Below the pieces are notes generated by a model. The model was given only the letters and a program-made list of their open reading frames with translations. It was not told the DNA's origin and did no database searches. From Arcobacter siniprincipis (GTDB lineage: Bacteria > Campylobacterota > Campylobacteria > Campylobacterales > Arcobacteraceae), in assembly GCF_048571125.1 (NCBI RefSeq), contig NZ_CP182343.1:1302001-1366000 (forward strand): a stretch of 64,000 bases of DNA, read 5' to 3'. This document shows positions 8,944-17,657 of the stretch, one piece after another (the stretch's first letter is position 1; each line of letters opens with the position of its first letter). The position numbers and the translations under genes are program-made.

Positions 8944-9894
8944 ATGAAATTATCAAAAATCTTGTCAATAGCTACAATACTTGCTATTGCCTTAAATGCA
9001 AATGCAACTGAACGAATAACCTTGAAAGCTGCAAAATCTACATCGTCTTATTATCAAATGACAGTACAAATTGGTGAAGATGTTAGTAAAGCTTCAAATA
9101 AAGATTTGAGTGTAACAATTGAAGAGAGTCAAGGGTCTGTTCAAAATGTAAAAGAGGTACGAAAAAGAAAAGGAAATTATGTTTTTACAACACCTCCTGC
9201 TTTAATTGGATTAGCTAAAAACAAACAAGCTATGTTTAAAAATGATAATCCAGAGGATTATTCAAAAATAAGATCACTTTTTCCTATCCCATATTTGACT
9301 ATGCATATGGTTGTAAGAGCTGATTCTGATATTAAAACTTATGAAGATTTGAAAGGAAAATCATTACTTATAGGAAAAGGAAGTTTTGGAGCTAAAGAGG
9401 CTAAAAAATATATTGATTTATTTGGTTTAAAAGATGATGTTAAACTAATAGGTGCAGAATTATCAGGTGCAGTTACTGCACTTAAAAATGGACAAATTGA
9501 TGGGTTTGCAACTTCTGGTTCTTATCCTGCACCAAATGTAATAGAAGCAAGTGCTAGTGATAAAATAAGACTTTTAAGTATGAATGATGAACAAATTGGA
9601 AAAACAAAAAGAGATAAAATAATAATCCCTGCTGGTACATATACGGGTGTAGATTATGATGTTGCAACAACTACACTTCCAGTTGGAGTTTATACAACTA
9701 CAAATATGAGTGAAGAGACTGCTTATAAACTTACAAAAGCTTTTTGGGAATCAAAACCACAGTTAGAAAAACAAAATATTTGGTGGAAAGCAATCACATT
9801 TAAAAACTTAAATATGTTTAAAACTAAACTTCATAAAGGTGCATTAAAATACTATATGGAAGTTAATGCCACTATTCCTCAAAGTCTAAAATAA
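8944..9894 (+). CDS. TAXI-family TRAP transporter solute-binding protein
   Basis: 316 residues with a Sec signal peptide (MKLSKILSIATILAIALNANA, cut near residue 21). The mature protein begins with the TAXI-type strand ITLKAAKSTSSYYQM and shows the family's YLTMHMVVRADSDIKTYEDLKGKSLLIGKGSFG. It captures a small organic acid, possibly a dicarboxylate or amino acid, and delivers it to the fused permease encoded directly downstream. I chose the ATG at 8944, with GGAGT six bases upstream and a clean signal peptide, over an upstream TTG. Its stop overlaps the permease ATG by one base. Confidence 0.9.
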   Translation: MKLSKILSIATILAIALNANATERITLKAAKSTSSYYQMTVQIGEDVSKASNKDLSVTIEESQGSVQNVKEVRKRKGNYVFTTPPALIGLAKNKQAMFKNDNPEDYSKIRSLFPIPYLTMHMVVRADSDIKTYEDLKGKSLLIGKGSFGAKEAKKYIDLFGLKDDVKLIGAELSGAVTALKNGQIDGFATSGSYPAPNVIEASASDKIRLLSMNDEQIGKTKRDKIIIPAGTYTGVDYDVATTTLPVGVYTTTNMSEETAYKLTKAFWESKPQLEKQNIWWKAITFKNLNMFKTKLHKGALKYYMEVNATIPQSLK

Positions 9895-11693
9895 TGGTTC
9901 AAAAGAAGAATGGGTTACTGTCAATAAAATTTTTGGCAGTGACTTTTTTAGCTTTTATTACGGTTGGATTTCATATTTACTTAATCTTTACTGGACTTAT
10001 GCCAAATTTAGTTAGTCGTCCTTTACACTTAGCTTTAGTTTTACCTTGGATTTTCCTTTTATCACAAGATGAAGATAGTTCAAAACTGATTAAATATGGT
10101 GGATATATTTTATTAGTGTGTGGTCTATTTTCTTCTTTGTATATAGTTTTTAATTATAGTGATTTAGAAAATCAATATGGTTCATTAGAAGGTTCTTTAC
10201 AATATTTTGTTGCTTTATCTTTGATTTTAAGTGTTTTAGAAATGGCAAGACGAGCTATAAAACTAGCTCTTCCTTTAACTGCAACTATTGCCTTAGCTTA
10301 TGGACTTTGGGGTCATTATATTCCTGGAAACTTTGGACACCAAGAGATACCAATGGATAGCTTCTTTGGTACATTAGTTATAGCAGAAGGTGGTATTTTT
10401 GGAGGATTGACAGGTGTTTCTGTAAATGTCGTAGCAGTATTTGTAATACTAGGAGCCTTTGTAGGAATAGGGGAGGGTGGTAATGCCTTTATGTCTTTAT
10501 CTACAAAAATTGCAGGAAGATTAAGAGGTGGGGCTGCAAAAGTATCTGTTTTAGCTTCTGCTTTTTTTGGCTCTATTTCAGGTTCTGCTTCTGCAAATGT
10601 TGCTTCAACAGGTGCTTTTACAATTCCTACAATGAAGAAGTTAAAGTACCCTGCAAGTTTAGCAGGTGCTACTGAAGCAGTTGCTAGTACTGGTGGACAA
10701 ATTATGCCACCACTTATGGGAGCGGGAGCTTTTATAATGGCAGAACTTTTAGGAGTGCCATATGCCAAAATTATGGCAACTGCAATTTTCCCTGCTATTT
10801 TATTTTTTGTAACTGTTTGGATTGGTATAGATGTTTTTGCAAAAAAATATAATCTTCTTGCTATGGATAAGGAAGATATACCTAAATTAAACTTGGTTTT
10901 AAAACTGGCACCTTTTTTTCTTATACCTTTTGGAATCTTACTTTATGCCTTAATAATTGTAGGTAAAACACCACAGTATTCAGCAGCCCTTGCAATATTT
11001 GCTTCTATTTTACTTTTACTTGTAAATAGGGATTGGAAAATATCGTTTAAAGAGTTTATAGAAAAATTTGTAGATGGTTGTATTACTGCTTCTAGACAAA
11101 TTGCATCTATTGCTTCTGTTATTATTTGTGCAGGTATTGTAATTGGAGTTTTAAATATCACAGGTATTGGAGTTAAAATTACTTCTGCTATTTTATATTT
11201 ATCAAATGGACAACTTTTTGTTGCGTTACTTTTAACAGCATTTGCTTGTTTGATTTTAGGTATGGAAGTTCCTACTACGGCTGCTTATATCATTTGTGTA
11301 TCAATTGCAGGTCCTACTTTACAAGAGTATGGATTATCAGCTATTCAAGCACACCTTTTTGTATTTTGGTTTGCTTTACTTTCCACTATTACTCCACCTG
11401 TGTGTGGTACAGTTTTTATAGCATCAGGAATAGCCCAAGCAAATTGGATAGAAGTAGCCGGGAAATCTATGAAATTAGGTATTGGATTATATATTGTACC
11501 TTTGGCATTTGTTGTAAATCCATTTTTGATAGAACCAGATACTAATTTTTTATATGCATTTTTATCTTTTATAAAAATTGCACTTGGTTTAGGTCTTTTA
11601 TCAAATGCTTTAGTTAATGATAAACAAAAAACTCTTTTAAGAGTAGGACTTGTGCTTTTAGGATTAATAATTATCTTTTATCCCTTTCAATAA
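9894..11693 (+). CDS. TRAP transporter fused permease (4TM/12TM)
   Basis: A 599-residue, highly hydrophobic permease in which the small (DctQ-like, about residues 1-140) and large (DctM-like) subunits are fused, as is usual for TAXI systems. The large part shows FGSISGSASANVASTGAFTIP and GGQIMPPLMGAGAFIMAE, the conserved family motifs. It uses an ion gradient for import with the TAXI binding protein. Its start overlaps the upstream stop, and a hairpin begins at its stop codon. Substrate unknown. Confidence 0.92.
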   Translation: MVQKKNGLLSIKFLAVTFLAFITVGFHIYLIFTGLMPNLVSRPLHLALVLPWIFLLSQDEDSSKLIKYGGYILLVCGLFSSLYIVFNYSDLENQYGSLEGSLQYFVALSLILSVLEMARRAIKLALPLTATIALAYGLWGHYIPGNFGHQEIPMDSFFGTLVIAEGGIFGGLTGVSVNVVAVFVILGAFVGIGEGGNAFMSLSTKIAGRLRGGAAKVSVLASAFFGSISGSASANVASTGAFTIPTMKKLKYPASLAGATEAVASTGGQIMPPLMGAGAFIMAELLGVPYAKIMATAIFPAILFFVTVWIGIDVFAKKYNLLAMDKEDIPKLNLVLKLAPFFLIPFGILLYALIIVGKTPQYSAALAIFASILLLLVNRDWKISFKEFIEKFVDGCITASRQIASIASVIICAGIVIGVLNITGIGVKITSAILYLSNGQLFVALLLTAFACLILGMEVPTTAAYIICVSIAGPTLQEYGLSAIQAHLFVFWFALLSTITPPVCGTVFIASGIAQANWIEVAGKSMKLGIGLYIVPLAFVVNPFLIEPDTNFLYAFLSFIKIALGLGLLSNALVNDKQKTLLRVGLVLLGLIIIFYPFQ

Positions 11694-11716
11694 GCTATTA
11701 ATAGGGTAGCTTATTG
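11688..11716. terminator. Stem-loop at the end of the TAXI TRAP operon
   Basis: Perfect 10-bp stem CAATAAGCTA/TAGCTTATTG with a 9-base loop, extendable by three T-A pairs. It starts inside the last codons of the permease. No T run follows, so it may stabilise the mRNA end rather than terminate it. Confidence 0.5.
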
Positions 11717-11768
11717 AAAAACTTCAATAAAATGCTTCAAAATACTTGCATAAAATAAGTTTTTTTCT

Positions 11769-11774
11769 TATAAT
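11769..11774 (+). promoter_or_regulatory. -10 element before the first paralogous unknown gene
   Basis: TATAAT 27 bases before the ATG at 11802, in a stretch lacking coding potential. The -35 is unclear. Confidence 0.3.
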
Positions 11775-11801
11775 AAAGTAATTTAATAATAGGTAGCCAC
11801 T

Positions 11802-12371
11802 ATGAACTTTTTTAAAAAAATTTTAAATTCATTGAACCAAATGTCAAGTCCTGTATTTAGCTTCGATGCTAATAAATCTGAGCTATCTTTTATTTTGCCA
11901 AATGATGAAAAATTTGATTTTACATTGGAAAATTATGAAGTAAAAACAAGACATGATCCTTATGTATTAGAAGCATACACTTTCAATAGTAATGATTTAT
12001 TCTTTGAATATATCCATTTAGATACAAATTGTTCGTGGAATGGACTTGCAAGAGGTTATTTTGAGAATTTGTTAAAAGACTCTATAAAAGAGGACTTAGA
12101 GTTACAAGAGAGATTTGAATTTAAACATTATGAGTTCTCTACTTATAAAACATCTACAAAAGGTTTTGTACATTTAATATATATTTGGGAAGTAAATAAA
12201 GAAGTATTTATGATAGATAAAAAAGGAATACTCTATAATGAGTTTATTAAACTATTAAAAAGTGATTATGAATATAAATATAGTGGAAGAGAAATTTTTG
12301 ATTTATATCATGAAATAAGTTTAGTAAAACATAACTCTACAAATCATTACTTTAATGGAAGTAGTGATTAA
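11802..12371 (+). CDS. Unknown protein, cytoplasmic paralog of the next gene
   Basis: 189 residues, no signal peptide or membrane segment, no recognised domain. The middle and C-terminal parts align with the next gene: NCSWNGLARGYF matches NCHWNGSVTGFF, FEFKHYEFSTYK matches FSKDYYEISTYK, and VFMIDKKGIL matches VLIIDNKGKL, each at the same spacing. The two therefore arose by duplication, but this copy lacks the lipoprotein signal. It has its own likely promoter. Function unknown. Confidence 0.7.
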   Translation: MNFFKKILNSLNQMSSPVFSFDANKSELSFILPNDEKFDFTLENYEVKTRHDPYVLEAYTFNSNDLFFEYIHLDTNCSWNGLARGYFENLLKDSIKEDLELQERFEFKHYEFSTYKTSTKGFVHLIYIWEVNKEVFMIDKKGILYNEFIKLLKSDYEYKYSGREIFDLYHEISLVKHNSTNHYFNGSSD

Positions 12372-12407
12372 AAAAGAGTATAATAAAATAAAAAGAAAGG
12401 ATAAACT

Positions 12408-13022
12408 ATGTTTTTCAAATCTCTTATTTTTTCATTAATTGCTATATTTTTTACTTCTTGTGCTTCAAGTAGTTTTTATTATGATAAAAAAAATAGCTCT
12501 GCAAATATAAATTTATTAAATGTAAATAAAAAAATAATTCTTACAAATCCAAAGGTAGAACATACCTTTTCTCAATGTACAATTAATTCATATACTTTAA
12601 AAGATGATAATCAAATATATGGAAATCTATTTTTAGAAAATATTCAATTAAGTGATAATTGTCATTGGAATGGTTCTGTAACTGGTTTTTTTACATATGA
12701 ATTAAAAACAAGAATGAAATTTAAAAGTTTTGAGTTAGTAGATAGATTTTCAAAAGATTATTATGAAATATCAACTTATAAAGTAAATAATGAAAAATAT
12801 GTAAGTATTATTGATATGTATACGATAAATAGAGATGTTTTAATTATAGATAATAAAGGAAAATTATCACAAGAAATAATTAAAATATTAGATCCCAAAT
12901 TTAACTTTAAATATGTAAATGCTCCAAGAACTGACATAAACTACAATTATAGTTTGGTTAAGTTTAATATGTTTAATTCATATTTTACAAAAGAATCAGA
13001 AAGAAGAATACGGGGAAATTAA
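12408..13022 (+). CDS. Unknown lipoprotein, paralog of the preceding gene
   Basis: 204 residues. The first 17 form a lipoprotein signal (hydrophobic LIFSLIAIFF, lipobox TSC, then ASSS), so the mature protein is probably anchored in an envelope membrane. The rest matches the upstream gene in the SWNG/HWNG, (E)FSTYK/EISTYK and MIDKKG/IIDNKG blocks, but has no family I recognise. ATG preceded by AAAGGA. Its stop codon is the base of a strong hairpin. The pairing of a soluble and a lipidated version of one fold is unusual. Confidence 0.7.
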   Translation: MFFKSLIFSLIAIFFTSCASSSFYYDKKNSSANINLLNVNKKIILTNPKVEHTFSQCTINSYTLKDDNQIYGNLFLENIQLSDNCHWNGSVTGFFTYELKTRMKFKSFELVDRFSKDYYEISTYKVNNEKYVSIIDMYTINRDVLIIDNKGKLSQEIIKILDPKFNFKYVNAPRTDINYNYSLVKFNMFNSYFTKESERRIRGN

Positions 13023-13045
13023 ATAACGGTGGAATCACCGTTATT
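13022..13045. terminator. Strong stem-loop at the end of the lipoprotein gene
   Basis: Perfect 10-bp stem AATAACGGTG/CACCGTTATT with a 4-base loop, beginning in the stop codon. No T run follows on the plus strand, so it could be an RNA structural element. Confidence 0.5.
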
Positions 13046-13106
13046 AATAAGGAGACAATAGCAACGAAAGCTAAAGTTTGTTTGTATGACGAAAGAATTG
13101 TAATGT

Positions 13107-13131
13107 AAATAGGATAAAATATATCCTATTT
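13107..13131. repeat. Second perfect hairpin in the 13.0-13.2 kb gap
   Basis: Perfect 10-bp stem AAATAGGATA/TATCCTATTT with a 5-base loop, 34 bases before the Shine-Dalgarno of the next gene. It could be a terminator for a short transcript or a leader structure. Confidence 0.45.
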
Positions 13132-13178
13132 AAAAAAGTTATAAAAGAAATTTAATTTCTATTTAAGGAGAAACTTTA

Positions 13179-13610
13179 TTGTTTGATGAAGCTACACAAT
13201 TTTTATATCAATATAAAAATAAACAATTAGAAGCCAAAGATGTATCAGAACTAAAAGAAGAAGTTGAGAAATATAAAAATGAAATCATAAAAAGTGAATA
13301 TTATAATAAATTTTATGATAATTATTTAAATATAAAAGGTTACACTTATAGGCTTGAAAGAAGTGATTTAAGACTATTTTATACTTTTCAAGAAGCTATA
13401 TACTCTATTGACTTAGCAAAGTTAACTCATGATGAAGAGGGTGTTTTATTAAATACTGTTGTTTATATATTAGTAATAAATGATTGCATCAATGAATATT
13501 TAGAAAATGATATTGATGAAAATATAAAACAAAAAGCAATAGAATTTTATCAAAATGAACAAAAAAGAGTAGCAGCAGAAAATAAAAAATATCACATGTA
13601 CCAAAACTAA
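13179..13610 (+). CDS. Hypothetical protein with TTG start
   Basis: 143 residues, charged and mostly helical, with no signal peptide and no recognised domain. The start is TTG with AAGGAG eight bases upstream; there is no in-frame ATG near it. Two perfect hairpins lie between it and the preceding lipoprotein gene. Its stop abuts the stop of the convergent LOG-family gene. I cannot assign a function. Confidence 0.65.
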   Translation: MFDEATQFLYQYKNKQLEAKDVSELKEEVEKYKNEIIKSEYYNKFYDNYLNIKGYTYRLERSDLRLFYTFQEAIYSIDLAKLTHDEEGVLLNTVVYILVINDCINEYLENDIDENIKQKAIEFYQNEQKRVAAENKKYHMYQN

Positions 13611-14246
13611 TTAATTTATATTAAATAGTTTTAGTATATCTTTTTCAATAAAATCCAAATCATCAGTTAATATAAATACATCTAGTTCATTTTTACTAAT
13701 CATTCCTTCTTTTAATAAAGTATTCTCAATAAAAGAGATTAAATCTTTCCAAAAAGTTGTATCATAAAGATATATTTTTAAATTTTTTAGTTTTTTAGTT
13801 TGAACTAAAATAATTATTTCAAAAAGTTCATCGAGTGTGCCATATCCACCTGGAAAAACTACACAAGCAGCTGAGTATTTTACTAGCATGTATTTTCTTG
13901 AAAAGAAGTAATTAAATGTATGATTTCTTGTAGTAAAAGAATTTAGTTTTTGCTCATTTGGAATTAAAATATTTAGCCCAATTGATTCTACACTTTTTGC
14001 TTTATACGCACCTCGATTGGCAGCTTCCATTATTCCACCACCTCCCCCTGTAACAATATTGATATTTTTATTTGCTAAATTAAAAGCTAAATCTTCAGCT
14101 AGTTGACAAATTTCTGTATCTTGACTTGTTCTTGCACTTCCAAAAAATGTTACACAATTTTTGATATTTTTAAAAATTTCTTCACTGCAATTAAAATCGT
14201 TTGCTATTTTTCTTCTTTCTACTATCTCTTCATTGGACTCAATCAT
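13611..14246 (-). CDS. LOG-family protein (TIGR00730 Rossmann fold)
   Basis: 211 residues. The N-terminal CVTFFGSAR, VTGGGGGIMEAANRGAY and VVFPGGYGTLDELFE motifs define the Lonely Guy/lysine-decarboxylase-like family. The PGGYGTLDE loop with its Glu is the nucleotide-monophosphate-binding and catalytic segment. Known members hydrolyse cytokinin riboside or purine nucleoside 5'-monophosphates at the N-glycosidic bond. In bacteria the role is usually nucleotide salvage. Monocistronic on the minus strand, convergent with the TTG-start gene. Confidence 0.9.
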   Translation of the reverse strand: MIESNEEIVERRKIANDFNCSEEIFKNIKNCVTFFGSARTSQDTEICQLAEDLAFNLANKNINIVTGGGGGIMEAANRGAYKAKSVESIGLNILIPNEQKLNSFTTRNHTFNYFFSRKYMLVKYSAACVVFPGGYGTLDELFEIIILVQTKKLKNLKIYLYDTTFWKDLISFIENTLLKEGMISKNELDVFILTDDLDFIEKDILKLFNIN

Positions 14247-14317
14247 TTTTTCTCTTTTGAATTTTTATAGAATTATATTGAAAAAAAATAAGAAAATGAA
14301 TTAAATATAAAATTTGT

Positions 14318-14323
14318 TATAAT
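14318..14323 (+). promoter_or_regulatory. Extended -10 promoter element for the pxpA-like gene
   Basis: TATAAT with an upstream TG (14315-14316), 29 bases before the ATG at 14352. Confidence 0.45.
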
Positions 14324-14351
14324 TAATATAAATAATTTATTAGGTAATAGC

Positions 14352-15089
14352 ATGAACATAAAATTAAATTGCGATGTTGGTGATAGCTTTGGTATTTGGA
14401 AGATGGGAAATGATGAAGAGATAATGCCTTATATTAATATGGCAAATCTTGCTTGTGGTTTTCATGCAGGTGATGCATTGAATATGGAAAAAGCAGTTAG
14501 TTTAGCAGTAAAATACAATGTTCAAATGGGAGCTCATATTGCATATCAAGACTTATCAGGTTTTGGAAGAAGAAAAATAGTATATTCTTTAGAAGAAATT
14601 TTAGCCATTGTTATATATCAAATGGGTGCACTAAATGCTTTTTGCAAAATATATGGGAAAAGTATATCTTATGTAAAACCTCATGGTTCTCTTTTTAATG
14701 ATATGATGGATGATGAATCGATTTTTAAATCAATTTTAAGTGCAATTAGTGCTTATGATAAAAATATAAAATTAGTTATTTTATCAAGTCAAAAAAATGA
14801 AAAGTACAAACAAATAGCGCTTTTATATGGAATCTCTCTTATATTAGAAGTTTATGTGGATAGAAATTATCACGATGAAGGTTTTATTCTTTCCCGAAGT
14901 GAAAAGGACTCTTTTATAAATGATGAGTTAGATATTATACAAAGGGTAGAGACTTTAAAAGAAAGAGGATATATAACTAGTAAAAATGGAATTAAACTTT
15001 TTTTACAAGCTGATACAATATGCTTACATGGGAGTTCTGAGAAAAATTATAAGTTTATAAAAGTAGTTAGTGGATTATTAAATAATTAA
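14352..15089 (+). CDS. Divergent LamB/YcsF (PxpA-like) paralog
   Basis: 245 residues, clearly homologous along its whole length to the pxpA gene at 20512 in this window; the IWKMG and EEIMPYINMANLACGFHA stretches are shared. Several conserved positions differ: LNCDVGDS instead of LNCDMGES, GAHIAYQD instead of GAHPGYQD, KPHGSLFND instead of KPHGGLYHD, and CLHGSS instead of CVHGDT. These segments lie in the active-site region of the family, so activity or specificity may have changed. The canonical PxpA takes part with PxpBC in ATP-dependent 5-oxoproline hydrolysis. No pxpB or pxpC is adjacent to this copy. Confidence 0.85.
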   Translation: MNIKLNCDVGDSFGIWKMGNDEEIMPYINMANLACGFHAGDALNMEKAVSLAVKYNVQMGAHIAYQDLSGFGRRKIVYSLEEILAIVIYQMGALNAFCKIYGKSISYVKPHGSLFNDMMDDESIFKSILSAISAYDKNIKLVILSSQKNEKYKQIALLYGISLILEVYVDRNYHDEGFILSRSEKDSFINDELDIIQRVETLKERGYITSKNGIKLFLQADTICLHGSSEKNYKFIKVVSGLLNN

Positions 15090-15163
15090 TTATATTAAGT
15101 TTTTTTACACACTTCTTAAACACTTTTTGTAGTTAAACTTTGATTAAAGAAAAAGGGGAAGAA

Positions 15164-15364
15164 ATGGCTGTATTATTATTCTTTGCAGGGGCAGTATTAA
15201 TTTATTTATATTCATTTTTATATAGAAAGTTGGCTTTAGTTGCTACTTTAGTTTTGTTTATTATTTCATACAATATGAAAGTAGATGTTGTTTTGATTTG
15301 TGTAACTATATCTTTCTTGGTTGTTATTAGATTGAGAAAACAGGGTGTAAAAGATGACCTTTAA
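15164..15364 (+). CDS. Small two-helix membrane protein, unknown
   Basis: 66 residues with two or three hydrophobic segments and a short basic C-terminus (RLRKQGVKDDL). The ATG at 15164 has AGGGGAAG just upstream and is preferred over a TTG at 15140. It lies between the pxpA-like paralog and the kinase gene. A repeat resembling the sites before the kinase and dctP occurs at 15105-15125, so it may belong to the same regulon. Function unknown. Confidence 0.65.
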   Translation: MAVLLFFAGAVLIYLYSFLYRKLALVATLVLFIISYNMKVDVVLICVTISFLVVIRLRKQGVKDDL

Positions 15365-15390
15365 TATAAAGAGATTATAAAACTAGTCTA

Positions 15391-15410
15391 TTACTTACCA
15401 TTAACTCACT
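15391..15410 (+). promoter_or_regulatory. Tandem 10-bp direct repeat, likely response-regulator site before the kinase gene
   Basis: TTACTTACCA followed by TTAACTCACT, period 10. It ends ten bases before TATAAT at 15420-15425, so it overlaps the expected -35. The dctP promoter has a related pair at the same spacing, as expected for an OmpR-type activator. Confidence 0.5.
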
Positions 15411-15444
15411 TTCATAAAATATAATTAAAAAAAGTAGGATTATA

Positions 15445-16965
15445 ATGTTTACAGAAAAGAATATACCAAAATTAATTATATTAACTCCTATAATTACAGT
15501 AATACTTATTGCTTTTTTTAATATATACTTTTTTATACAAAATCAAAATAAATACTTTAAAGAAGAAAGTATAAGAGTTGAAAATGACTATATTTCAAAG
15601 CAAAAGAATATTCTTGAAAGAGAAATTCAAAGTATAATAAACTATATAAACTTCCAAGTGAAAAATAATAAAAAGTTAAGTATTGAAGAGTTGAAAAATC
15701 AAGTTTTAAGATATACCGAAACAATTCGTTATGAAAAAAATGGATATATTTGGATTCATGATACTTCTTATTATTTAAGAGCTCATCCTTTTAGAAAAAA
15801 TAGTTTAAATACATATGATATTTCTTTAAAAGATGCAGTAGGTAGTTTTATAACTAAAGAGTTTGTGAATAAAACAATAAATAACCCAAATGGTGTTTTT
15901 ATAGAATACTATTGGCAAAAACCAGGAAAGATAAATTTCTCTAAAAAACTTGGTTTTTTTAGGCTTTATCAAAAATATAATTGGGTTATTGGTGCTGGAT
16001 TATATATTGATGACATACAAAACTCTATAGACAAGAATAAAGAACTATTAGAAAAAAGAATTGACAAATATATTAGATTAGTAGTATTTATATCATTTCT
16101 TGTTATGTTAGTGATTGGTATTATTTCTTATATTATGTCAAGAAAAATCTCAAAAGCTTTTAAACATTATCAAGAAAATGTACAAAAAAAAGAGTTTCTT
16201 TTAGAAGATATGAACAAAAATTTAGAAAAAAAAGTTCAAGTTGCAATTGAAGAGGTTCAAAAAAAAGATAGAGCAATGCTCCATCAATCAAGATTAGCTC
16301 GAATGGGTACAATGTTATCAATGATAGCACATCAATGGAGGCAACCTTTAAGTGAAGTAGCTGGTATATTAATGGAACTTGAAACAGCAGCAAAGTTTAA
16401 AAAAGCAGATGATGTGATGATAAAAGAGTCTGTTGAAGAATCTAATAAGCTTATCCAGTTTATGTCGTATACAATAGATGACTTTAGAAACTTTTTTAAA
16501 CCAGATAAAAAGAAAGTTTATTTTTATATAGAAGATTCTTGTATGGAAGCTATTTCTTTGATTAGTGCATCTGTTAAAAATTCAAATATTAAACTTCATT
16601 ATAATATAAAAATGAATTATGAAATTTATGGATATAAAAGAGAATTTGCACAAGTTTTATTAAATCTTATGTCAAATGCAAAAGATATATTAAATCAAAG
16701 AGAAATAAAAAATCCAAGAATAGATTTAGAAGTAGATTTTAAAGATGGATATGCAATTGTAATTGTTCAAGATAATGCAAATGGGGTAGAAGAAGAACAT
16801 TTAGATTTGATATTTGAACCATATTTTACTACAAAAAGTAGTTCTCAAGGTACAGGACTTGGATTATATATGTCTAAGATGATTATTGAAAAAAATATGG
16901 GTGGAGAGTTAAGTGTTGAAAATACAGAAAATGGGGCACTTTTTAAAATTAAAGTAAAGGTATAA
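15445..16965 (+). CDS. sCache-domain sensor histidine kinase of the TRAP/pxp locus
   Basis: 506 residues. Membrane helix 1 (about 11-31), a periplasmic single Cache domain (about 40-205) with NGYIWIHDTSYYLRAHPF and WVIGAGLYIDDI, membrane helix 2 (about 211-231), a coiled coil (about 235-275), then the kinase core. The phosphoacceptor is His296 in IAHQWRQPLSE. The ATPase domain shows NLMSNAKDIL, DNANGVEEEHLDLIFEPYFTTK and GTGLGLYMSK. It probably senses a small carboxylate outside the membrane and phosphorylates the response regulator encoded two bases downstream. Directly before the DctPQM and pxp genes, it likely controls them in response to their substrate. Confidence 0.92.
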   Translation: MFTEKNIPKLIILTPIITVILIAFFNIYFFIQNQNKYFKEESIRVENDYISKQKNILEREIQSIINYINFQVKNNKKLSIEELKNQVLRYTETIRYEKNGYIWIHDTSYYLRAHPFRKNSLNTYDISLKDAVGSFITKEFVNKTINNPNGVFIEYYWQKPGKINFSKKLGFFRLYQKYNWVIGAGLYIDDIQNSIDKNKELLEKRIDKYIRLVVFISFLVMLVIGIISYIMSRKISKAFKHYQENVQKKEFLLEDMNKNLEKKVQVAIEEVQKKDRAMLHQSRLARMGTMLSMIAHQWRQPLSEVAGILMELETAAKFKKADDVMIKESVEESNKLIQFMSYTIDDFRNFFKPDKKKVYFYIEDSCMEAISLISASVKNSNIKLHYNIKMNYEIYGYKREFAQVLLNLMSNAKDILNQREIKNPRIDLEVDFKDGYAIVIVQDNANGVEEEHLDLIFEPYFTTKSSSQGTGLGLYMSKMIIEKNMGGELSVENTENGALFKIKVKV

Positions 16966-16967
16966 AA

Positions 16968-17648
16968 ATGGATGAAATAATAGAACAATTAAAAAACTAT
17001 ACAATTCTTTGTGTTGAAGATGAAGATGGTATTAGAAAAAGATTAGTTAATACTCTAAAATACTATTTTTCAGAAGTTTATGAAGCAGCAAATGGAGAAG
17101 AGGGCTATTATTTATACTATGAAAAGAAACCAAATATAATAATATCAGATATAGAAATGCCAGAAAAAAATGGTATTCAAATGATTGAAGAGATACGAAA
17201 AAATGATTTAACAACTATTGTTATAATGTTAACAGCATATTCAAGTGAAGAGTACCTTTTAAATCTTATAAATCTAAATATAAATCATTATATTTTAAAA
17301 CCAGTTGTTTCAGATAATTTATTAAGTGGAGTTATAAAAGCCCTTGGAAATAAACTAAAAAAGAAAGTTGTATTTTCAGAAGAGTTGTACTTTGATATGG
17401 GAAAAAGAGAACTTTATTATAAAAATGAAAAAGTTCTTTTAAGAAAAAGAGATAAAAATTTTCTTCTTTTACTTCATGAAAATAAAAATAGAGTATTAAC
17501 TTATTCTATGATTGAAGAGTATATTTGGAAAGATAAATCTATGAGTATGAGTGCTTTAAAAACTTTTATAAAAGAGTTAAGACAAAGATTACCAATAGAA
17601 TTAATAGAAAATATTCCTCAAGAAGGCTATAAACTAAAACTTCATTAA
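16968..17648 (+). CDS. OmpR-class response regulator of the TRAP/pxp locus
   Basis: 226 residues. The receiver domain (1-120) has the acidic pair at Glu17/Asp18, phosphorylation site Asp61 in SDIEMP, the LTAYS switch and Lys111 in LKPV. The C-terminal part from about 130 is a winged-helix DNA-binding domain (LLRKRDKNFLLLLHENKNRVLTYSMIEEYIW and MSMSALKTFIKELRQRL). Paired with the kinase two bases upstream. Likely targets are the tandem repeats before the kinase gene and before dctP. Confidence 0.92.
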   Translation: MDEIIEQLKNYTILCVEDEDGIRKRLVNTLKYYFSEVYEAANGEEGYYLYYEKKPNIIISDIEMPEKNGIQMIEEIRKNDLTTIVIMLTAYSSEEYLLNLINLNINHYILKPVVSDNLLSGVIKALGNKLKKKVVFSEELYFDMGKRELYYKNEKVLLRKRDKNFLLLLHENKNRVLTYSMIEEYIWKDKSMSMSALKTFIKELRQRLPIELIENIPQEGYKLKLH

Positions 17649-17657
17649 ATATTTTAA

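Noticed and set aside
10316..10768. Long open frame on the minus strand inside the TAXI permease gene
   Set aside because: It is the complement of a strongly supported membrane protein, is Pro/Ala-rich in a way typical of antisense frames, and has no ribosome site.
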